Shown: positions 58,985 through 64,000 of the stretch, piece after piece
Layout of the letters: the number at the start of each line of letters is the position of its first letter
How positions within the stretch are numbered: the stretch's first letter is position 1
Assembly (NCBI RefSeq): GCF_024305175.1
Contig: NZ_JAMWYY010000004.1
Coordinates: 1 to 64,000, forward strand
Reading direction: 5' to 3'
Length of the DNA: 64,000 bases
From: Flavobacterium sp.
Lineage (GTDB): Bacteria > Bacteroidota > Bacteroidia > Flavobacteriales > Flavobacteriaceae
Translations under genes and position numbers: made by a program
The notes under the pieces: model-generated
What the model saw: the letters and a program-made list of their open reading frames with translations, nothing else
What the model was told of the DNA's origin: nothing
Database searches by the model: none

Positions 58985-59433
58985 GATTGTAATTTGTATG
59001 GCGGAAGTTCTTTTAAAAAGATATATTTTTCCTGCTCATAATCCATACTGCAAAAGTAGTGGTTTATTCCGTTAGTAACCATCATATATTGTGCTTTAGC
59101 CGCCATATTATAACGGGCTATCTGGTCAAATGTTATCTGGGTTATGGGTACACTTGTTGCTTTGCATTCCACTAAAAGAAAAACACTGCCATCGGGGTTA
59201 TATACCACTATATCATATCTTTTGCTCAGTCCGTTTATTTTAAGTAACTTCTCTACGTTGAGATATGATTTCGGGTACATAAGATCATTCAGTAAATATG
59301 TAACAACATGCTGGCGAACCCATTCTTCAGGGGTAAGTATCACAAACTTTTTGCGGACACCATCAAAAATAGCGAGCTTATTTTCACTATTTTTGAATCG
59401 AAAAGTATAGTCAGGAAAATTAAGCTTTTGCAT
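58981..59433 (-). CDS. Stand-alone HsdR N-terminal-like nuclease fold protein
   Basis: 150 residues resembling the N-terminal nuclease domain of type I restriction HsdR subunits, without helicase or DNA-recognition parts. The PD-(D/E)xK core is visible: Asp in KRYDIVVYNPDG and Glu-x-Lys in FLLVECKATSV. ATG at 59433 (MQKLNFPDY) is chosen because the longer start at 59469 is poorly supported. No hsdM or hsdS gene is near, so it is not a restriction system. It is widely conserved in Bacteroidota at this spot, between a glycosyltransferase and holA. Function is unknown; a DNA-repair nuclease is possible. Confidence 0.8.
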   Translation of the reverse strand: MQKLNFPDYTFRFKNSENKLAIFDGVRKKFVILTPEEWVRQHVVTYLLNDLMYPKSYLNVEKLLKINGLSKRYDIVVYNPDGSVFLLVECKATSVPITQITFDQIARYNMAAKAQYMMVTNGINHYFCSMDYEQEKYIFLKELPPYKLQS

Positions 59434-59485
59434 AGCGCAAAGGTACTTTTTTCCTGATAAAAGCAACACTTAAAAGTACAGCGGT

Positions 59486-60490
59486 TTGGATGAAGTTTTA
59501 AAAATTGTAAATGAAATTAAGAACGGTATTATTAAGCCTGTTTACTTTTTTATGGGTGAGGAGCCATACTACATTGACAAGCTGACCGAATACATAGAAG
59601 ACAACATACTTTTGGAAGAGGATAAGGGCTTTAACCAAATGGTGTTATATGGTAAAGATGTAACCATTGAAGAGGTCGTTGCCAATGCCAAGCGTTACCC
59701 TATGATGGCTGATAGGCAGGTGGTTATTGTTAAAGAAGCGCAGGAACTATCCCGAACCATAGAAAAGCTGGAAAGCTATGCCGAAAACCCGCAGCCTACA
59801 ACCGTTCTTGTTTTTGCTTATAAGTATAAAACACTGGATAAACGCAAAAAACTGATTAAGAACGTTGCAAAAAACGGGGTGGTTTTTGAAAGTAAAAAAA
59901 TGTATGAAAACCAGGTTGCCGACTGGATAAAGCGTGTATTATCGGGCAAAGGTTATGGTATAGAGCCAAAAGCTGCCGCAATGCTGGTAGAGTTTTTAGG
60001 TAATGACCTGAGCAGGATAAGCAATGAGTTGGATAAACTTGCTATAATATTACCTAAAAGCCATATTATAACACCTAAAGATGTAGAAGATAATATTGGC
60101 ATCAGTAAAGACTATAATATTTTTGAACTGCGCAAGGCAATAGGGGAGCGCGACCAGTTAAAGGCTTATAAAATTGCTAATTACTTTGCGCAAAACCCTA
60201 AAGATAATCCGCTGGTTATGACTACAGGGCTTATTTTCGGATTCTTTTCGCAGTTGCTGCAATACCACGGGCTAAAAGATAAAAGCCCCGGCAATGTGTC
60301 AAAAATGCTTAGGGTTAACCCCTATTTTCTTAAAGATTATGATATAGCGCTACGCAATTACCCTATGAAAAAAGTAAGCGCCATTGTAGCCGCCCTGCGC
60401 GATATTGATGTAAAAAGCAAAGGTGTAGGAGCAAATGCAGTATCGCAGCATGACCTGCTGAAAGAGATGCTGGTAAAGATTTTTAATTAG
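59486..60490 (+). CDS. holA: DNA polymerase III subunit delta
   Basis: HolA opens the beta clamp within the clamp-loader. The 334 residues show the expected pattern: FMGEEPYYIDKLTEYIE near the N-terminus, MADRQVVIVKEAQEL, FLGNDLSRISNELDKLAI and the C-terminal alpha-helical collar (KKVSAIVAALRDIDVKSKG). The start is TTG at 59486 (LDEVLKIV); an ATG at 59490 is out of frame and no in-frame ATG fits. It is divergent from the HsdR-N gene with 52 bases between starts, so a compact shared promoter region is likely. Confidence 0.93.
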   Translation: MDEVLKIVNEIKNGIIKPVYFFMGEEPYYIDKLTEYIEDNILLEEDKGFNQMVLYGKDVTIEEVVANAKRYPMMADRQVVIVKEAQELSRTIEKLESYAENPQPTTVLVFAYKYKTLDKRKKLIKNVAKNGVVFESKKMYENQVADWIKRVLSGKGYGIEPKAAAMLVEFLGNDLSRISNELDKLAIILPKSHIITPKDVEDNIGISKDYNIFELRKAIGERDQLKAYKIANYFAQNPKDNPLVMTTGLIFGFFSQLLQYHGLKDKSPGNVSKMLRVNPYFLKDYDIALRNYPMKKVSAIVAALRDIDVKSKGVGANAVSQHDLLKEMLVKIFN

Positions 60491-60541
60491 CGCATATATT
60501 CACGATATTTGCACACTTATAAAAATACAGATAGTAACATC

Positions 60542-60721
60542 ATGGGAATGAATAAAAATACCATCTTTGGGTGGGCCTCTTTTATAATGTTCCTTATCGG
60601 CACCGCGCTTGTGCTTTTAGGGGTACTGAAATATAAAGATTATGCAATAGGGTTTTCTACGGTTGGTATAGGTTTTTTTGCCATATCATGGGCATTTAAT
60701 GCGCTAAAAGGCAGAGTATAG
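60542..60721 (+). CDS. Small membrane protein (CAL67264-like)
   Basis: 59 residues with two helices (FGWASFIMFLIGTALVLLGVL and FSTVGIGFFAISWAFNAL). Start at ATG 60542 (MGMNKNTIFGW) is preferred; the frame from 60509 adds an unlikely leader. It recalls the flavobacterial family of small membrane proteins named CAL67264, often beside the ABC-F gene, but I give this from memory. It lies 27 bases before ettA and shares its transcript. Function is unknown. Confidence 0.65.
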   Translation: MGMNKNTIFGWASFIMFLIGTALVLLGVLKYKDYAIGFSTVGIGFFAISWAFNALKGRV

Positions 60722-60748
60722 TAACAGCAAACAATTGAAAAATAATAT

Positions 60749-62443
60749 ATGAGCGACGATAAGAAAGTAATATTTTCCATGTCCCGTGTTAGTAAAACCT
60801 ATCAGGGGGGCAATAAGCAGGTTTTAAAAGATATTTACCTTAGTTTCTTTTACGGGGCTAAAATCGGTATTCTGGGTCTTAATGGTTCGGGTAAGTCAAC
60901 ATTGCTAAAAATCATTGCAGGGGTAGATAAAAGCTACCAGGGCGATGTGGTTTTTGCACCGGGCTATACAGTAGGCTACCTGGAGCAGGAGCCAAAGCTT
61001 GACGAAAGCAAAACGGTTATAGAAATTGTGCGCGAAGGCGTAGCCGAAACAGTAGCTGTTTTAGATGAGTTTAATAAGATAAACGATATGTTTGGCCTGC
61101 CGGAGGTATATGAAGATGCCGACAAAATGCAGAAGCTAATGGACAGGCAGGCAGAACTTCAGGATAAGATAGATGCCCTTGGTGCATGGGAGCTTGATAC
61201 CAAGCTGGAAATAGCCATGGATGCCCTCCGCACACCGGATCCTGACACGCCTATAAATGTGCTTTCGGGTGGTGAGAAAAGGCGAGTTGCCTTATGCCGC
61301 CTGTTGTTGCAGCAGCCCGATGTTTTACTGCTTGATGAACCTACCAACCACCTTGATGCAGAGAGCGTACTGTGGTTGGAGCAGCACTTGCAGCAATATC
61401 AGGGTACGGTTATAGCCGTAACGCACGACCGTTATTTTCTTGATAATGTGGCAGGATGGATACTGGAATTGGACAGGGGAGAGGGTATTCCGTGGAAAGG
61501 GAACTATTCTTCCTGGCTAGACCAGAAAGCCAAACGCCTTGAGCAGGAGGAGAAAACAGCAAGCAAGCGCCGCAAAACACTTGAGCGTGAGTTGGATTGG
61601 GTAAGGCAGGGCGCTAAAGGCCGCCAGACCAAACAAAAGGCGCGTTTGCAAAACTATGACAGGCTTTTAAACGAAGACCAGAAACAGCTTGAAGAAAAGC
61701 TGGAAATCTACATCCCTAACGGGCCAAGGCTTGGTACTAACGTTATAGAGGCTAAAGGCGTTGCAAAAGCTTTTGGTGACAAGTTGCTGTATGATAACCT
61801 TAACTTTACATTGCCGCAGGCGGGTATAGTGGGTATTATAGGGCCTAACGGTGCCGGTAAAACCACTATCTTTAAAATGATAATGGGAGAGCAGGAGCCT
61901 GATAAGGGTGAGTTTGCAGTGGGTGATACCGTAAAGATTGCTTATGTAGATCAGTCACACTCTAACATAAATCCTGAAAAAACCATTTGGGAAAACTTTG
62001 CCGACGGGCAGGAGCTTGTAATGATGGGCGGAAGGCAGGTTAACAGCCGTGCCTACCTGAGCAGGTTTAATTTTAGCGGCAGCGACCAGAATAAAAAAGT
62101 AAATACACTTTCGGGTGGTGAACGTAACAGGCTTCACCTTGCCATGACACTTAAAGAAGAAGGTAACGTATTACTTTTAGATGAGCCTACTAACGACCTT
62201 GATATTAATACATTAAGGGCTTTAGAAGAAGGCTTGGATAACTTTGCGGGCTGTGCTGTTATCATATCGCACGACAGGTGGTTCCTGGACAGGGTATGTA
62301 CCCACATACTTGCTTTTGAAGGTAACTCTGAAGTATATTTCTTTGAAGGCAGCTTCTCTGAATATGAAGAAAACAGGAGAAAACGCCTTGGTGGTGACCT
62401 TACACCTAAGCGTATTAAATACAAAAAACTCGTACGTAATTAA
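60749..62443 (+). CDS. ettA: Energy-dependent translational throttle protein EttA (ABC-F)
   Basis: An ABC-F ATPase that binds the ribosome E site and gates the first elongation steps according to ATP/ADP. Two ABC domains are intact: Walker A GLNGSGKST and GPNGAGKTT, signatures LSGGEKRR and LSGGERNR, and Walker B LLLDEPTNHLD and LLLDEPTNDLD. The linker between them (about 245-330, RRKTLERELDWVRQGAKGRQT) is the P-site tRNA-interaction motif. It has 564 residues and no membrane domain. It is not an antibiotic-resistance ABC-F, since the linker is short and EttA-like. A terminator hairpin follows. Confidence 0.94.
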   Translation: MSDDKKVIFSMSRVSKTYQGGNKQVLKDIYLSFFYGAKIGILGLNGSGKSTLLKIIAGVDKSYQGDVVFAPGYTVGYLEQEPKLDESKTVIEIVREGVAETVAVLDEFNKINDMFGLPEVYEDADKMQKLMDRQAELQDKIDALGAWELDTKLEIAMDALRTPDPDTPINVLSGGEKRRVALCRLLLQQPDVLLLDEPTNHLDAESVLWLEQHLQQYQGTVIAVTHDRYFLDNVAGWILELDRGEGIPWKGNYSSWLDQKAKRLEQEEKTASKRRKTLERELDWVRQGAKGRQTKQKARLQNYDRLLNEDQKQLEEKLEIYIPNGPRLGTNVIEAKGVAKAFGDKLLYDNLNFTLPQAGIVGIIGPNGAGKTTIFKMIMGEQEPDKGEFAVGDTVKIAYVDQSHSNINPEKTIWENFADGQELVMMGGRQVNSRAYLSRFNFSGSDQNKKVNTLSGGERNRLHLAMTLKEEGNVLLLDEPTNDLDINTLRALEEGLDNFAGCAVIISHDRWFLDRVCTHILAFEGNSEVYFFEGSFSEYEENRRKRLGGDLTPKRIKYKKLVRN

Positions 62444-62464
62444 TTTTTTTGCGTGCAATCCATA

Positions 62465-62500
62465 AAAAAAGCCTCATCTTTATTTAGATGAGGCTTTTTT
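62465..62500. terminator. Bidirectional terminator
   Basis: AAAAAAGCCTCATCT (62465-62479) pairs with AGATGAGGCTTTTTT (62486-62500) around a T-rich loop, between the convergent ettA and YdeI-like genes. Confidence 0.93.
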
Positions 62501-62501
62501 G

Positions 62502-63086
62502 TTATCTGTATTTGTCATGAAGCCCTTTGCCTTTTAATATACCTTCTAAGCATTTTTCAAGCCGTAAGAGCTTCGTTTCTTCACGTTTTGCACTTTCTAT
62601 ATGCTCGCAGTATTCTCTTTGCTTATAAGGTGTCAGTTGTTGAAATGCTGCCGCAAGTTCATTGTTTTTATCGAGGGAGTCCTGCAAAAGTACAGGTATT
62701 ACCGTTTGTTTCTTTTCAGGCTTTATTTCCAGCCCAGCTTTTTCAACCTCAACAGCTTCCAGGATATATTGCAGTACCAAATTTCTGTTTATATCTTCTT
62801 TGCTGCTAAACCGCCATTGCCGCAATGATTTGGTGTTTTCTTCATTTGCATTTACCAGCATACCTGCTTCATCACGAAGAAAAACACCTTTAAAAAACCA
62901 AAGCGTAAAGTATTCTTTAAAGCCACCAATACCAACGATGTTTTTGCCATTATAGGTATAAACAATCCCGCCCCACTTAACTGTTTCTGTGAGTCCTGCT
63001 TCATCTGCAATGCCCTTCAGTAAATTTATTTCATCTTCCCAAAGGTGGTTTCGCTGCCATTGGTTGCTTTCCTGTTGTTTAGCCAT
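62502..63086 (-). CDS. YdeI/OmpD-associated family protein (DUF1801 domain)
   Basis: 194 residues. The N-terminal part (about 15-115) is a DUF1801-type domain ([31 protein letters not shown]). The C-terminal helical part ([38 protein letters not shown]) is typical of YdeI proteins, and the TKxxRLEK pattern is diagnostic. There is no catalytic motif; the family is linked loosely to stress or peptide resistance in other bacteria, without a proven mechanism here. It overlaps the end of the peptidase T gene by 8 bases (ATGGCTAA). Confidence 0.85.
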   Translation of the reverse strand: MAKQQESNQWQRNHLWEDEINLLKGIADEAGLTETVKWGGIVYTYNGKNIVGIGGFKEYFTLWFFKGVFLRDEAGMLVNANEENTKSLRQWRFSSKEDINRNLVLQYILEAVEVEKAGLEIKPEKKQTVIPVLLQDSLDKNNELAAAFQQLTPYKQREYCEHIESAKREETKLLRLEKCLEGILKGKGLHDKYR

Positions 63087-64000
63087 TATAGTTTTTAGCA
63101 GTAATTTCAGCTATACGCACAATAACCTCAACAGCTTTTTGCATGCTTTCTACAGGGACATACTCATATTTGCCATGAAAGTTATGTCCGCCTGCAAAAA
63201 TGTTAGGGCAGGGTAGCCCCATATAGGATAGCTGACAACCGTCGGTACCGCCACGTATAGGCTTTATTATAGGCTCAATGTTCAGTTCCTTCATTGCCTG
63301 TTCGGCAATATCTACTATGTGCATAACCGGTACAACTTTTTCTTTCATGTTGTAGTACTGGTCTTTAACCTCTGCAATAGCTACAGGCTCGCCAAATTGT
63401 TCTAAAAAGTCGTTGCTTATCTCTTCGGCTATTTTCTTGACTGTTTCCTTTCTGGCTTCAAACTTTTCTTTATCGTGGTCGCGGATGATAAGCTGAACTG
63501 TAGTTTCTTCTATACTGCCGTTAATGCCTGTAACATGGTAAAAACCTTCATATCCTGTAGTCTTTTCAGGTATTTCATTTTCAGGCAGTGTGTTAATAAA
63601 GCGGCTTGCCAGCAGCATAGAGTTAATCATTTTACCCTTTGCATAACCAGGGTGTACGCTCTTCCCTTTAAAGGTAATTTTTGCACCTGCAGCATTAAAG
63701 TTTTCATACTCAAGTTCACCTATCTGGCTGCCATCCATAGTATAAGCCCAGTCTGCACCAAACTTGGCAACGTCAAACTTATGGGCACCCCTGCCAATTT
63801 CTTCATCCGGTGTAAAGCCTACACGAATTTTACCGTGCTTTATATCCGGGTTTTTGATAAGGTATTCCATTGCAGTTACAATTTCTGTAATACCCGCTTT
63901 ATCATCAGCACCTAAAAGGGTAGTACCATCGGTAGTAATTAAAGTTTGCCCTTTGTATTGCAGAAGGTCTTTAAAATAGTTTGGCGACAAAATAATGTTC
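63079..64000 (-). CDS. pepT: Peptidase T, 5' part beyond window end
   Basis: A zinc M20 aminotripeptidase. The visible 306 codons run to the window end and are still open there, so the N-terminal part (about 100 residues, compared with 408 in E. coli) is missing. Seen are [18 protein letters not shown] with the bridging Asp, [15 protein letters not shown] with the catalytic Glu pair, [21 protein letters not shown], the C-terminal [34 protein letters not shown] and its metal His. The catalytic half is intact. A YdeI-like gene overlaps its end and is probably co-transcribed. Confidence 0.94.
   Translation of the reverse strand, partial: NIILSPNYFKDLLQYKGQTLITTDGTTLLGADDKAGITEIVTAMEYLIKNPDIKHGKIRVGFTPDEEIGRGAHKFDVAKFGADWAYTMDGSQIGELEYENFNAAGAKITFKGKSVHPGYAKGKMINSMLLASRFINTLPENEIPEKTTGYEGFYHVTGINGSIEETTVQLIIRDHDKEKFEARKETVKKIAEEISNDFLEQFGEPVAIAEVKDQYYNMKEKVVPVMHIVDIAEQAMKELNIEPIIKPIRGGTDGCQLSYMGLPCPNIFAGGHNFHGKYEYVPVESMQKAVEVIVRIAEITAKNYNG

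Noticed and set aside
58981..59433. Restriction-modification system
   Set aside because: Only an HsdR N-terminal-like domain is present, with no methylase, specificity or helicase partner in the window.
1..64000. tRNA, rRNA or phage genes
   Set aside because: Reading all gaps, none of which exceeds 300 bases, showed no cloverleaf-like, rRNA-like, integrase or structural phage sequence; short non-coding RNAs cannot be excluded by eye.

Overview
The window looks like a chromosomal segment of a member of the Flavobacteriaceae (Flavobacterium-like Bacteroidota). The DNA is AT-rich and densely coding. Bacteroidota hallmarks include an LpxC-FabZ fusion, a PorX-type response regulator with a PglZ domain (type IX secretion control), paired LpxD-like acyltransferases, lipoproteins with a Cys lipobox, and TAnnTTTG-like promoter elements. 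I see no rRNA, tRNA, CRISPR array, transposase, integrase or phage gene. This is mostly housekeeping and conserved accessory sequence with a few small insertions.

Layout. 1-6.6 kb: the end of an unknown gene, then a tight plus-strand run pabB / serine hydrolase / tilS / dsbD. 6.6-13 kb: a CoA-disulfide-reductase-like flavoprotein overlapping a Na+/H+ antiporter, a PH-domain protein, the ComM/YifB ATPase, a HipA-like kinase overlapping a DUF3037 protein, and an NlpC/P60 lipoprotein. 13.4-17.1 kb: an L,D-transpeptidase, a persulfide dioxygenase-rhodanese fusion and a thioredoxin. 17.1-21.2 kb: the agmatine-to-putrescine pair aguA/aguB, split by a small four-helix-bundle (23S rRNA IVP family) gene with GATGTC-type repeats on both sides, then a hemolysin III protein and an aldo/keto reductase.

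21.3-27.9 kb: a signalling operon of a receiver-histidine kinase, a 1194-residue CHASE3/HAMP/GAF hybrid kinase with three receivers, a lone receiver, CheR and a CheB catalytic domain. No receptor or motility gene is beside it. 27.9-33.2 kb: a minimal ABC ATPase with a 93-residue membrane protein, secreted and hypothetical proteins, a DEAD-box helicase, a formimidoylglutamase-like ureohydrolase and a coiled-coil membrane protein. 33.4-39.2 kb: a second antiporter, TauE/SafE exporter, alanine dehydrogenase, tsaE and porX.

39.3-47.9 kb: an HD-domain hydrolase, then the envelope operon lpxD-lpxC/fabZ-lpxA-efp, a second lpxD-like gene, a SnoaL-like protein, a multispan membrane protein and sucD. 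48-54 kb: a DNA-repair cluster (ligD, ku, a YciF-like protein with a Lys/Ser/Thr-rich tail, a DNA-deoxyinosine glycosylase) and a metallo-beta-lactamase-fold hydrolase. 54-64 kb: a PAS histidine kinase, two small stress-type proteins, an OmpA lipoprotein, a glycosyltransferase, a stand-alone HsdR-N nuclease-like protein, holA, a small membrane protein, the ABC-F protein EttA, a YdeI-like protein and a peptidase T gene cut by the window end.

The most unusual features are repeat DNA read through as protein inside pabB, the repeat-flanked IVP gene that appears to have rewritten the start of aguA, the receptor-less CheB/CheR/hybrid-kinase operon, the tiny ABC system, and clean palindromes upstream of the persulfide dioxygenase gene. 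No single region is a convincing wholly new system.
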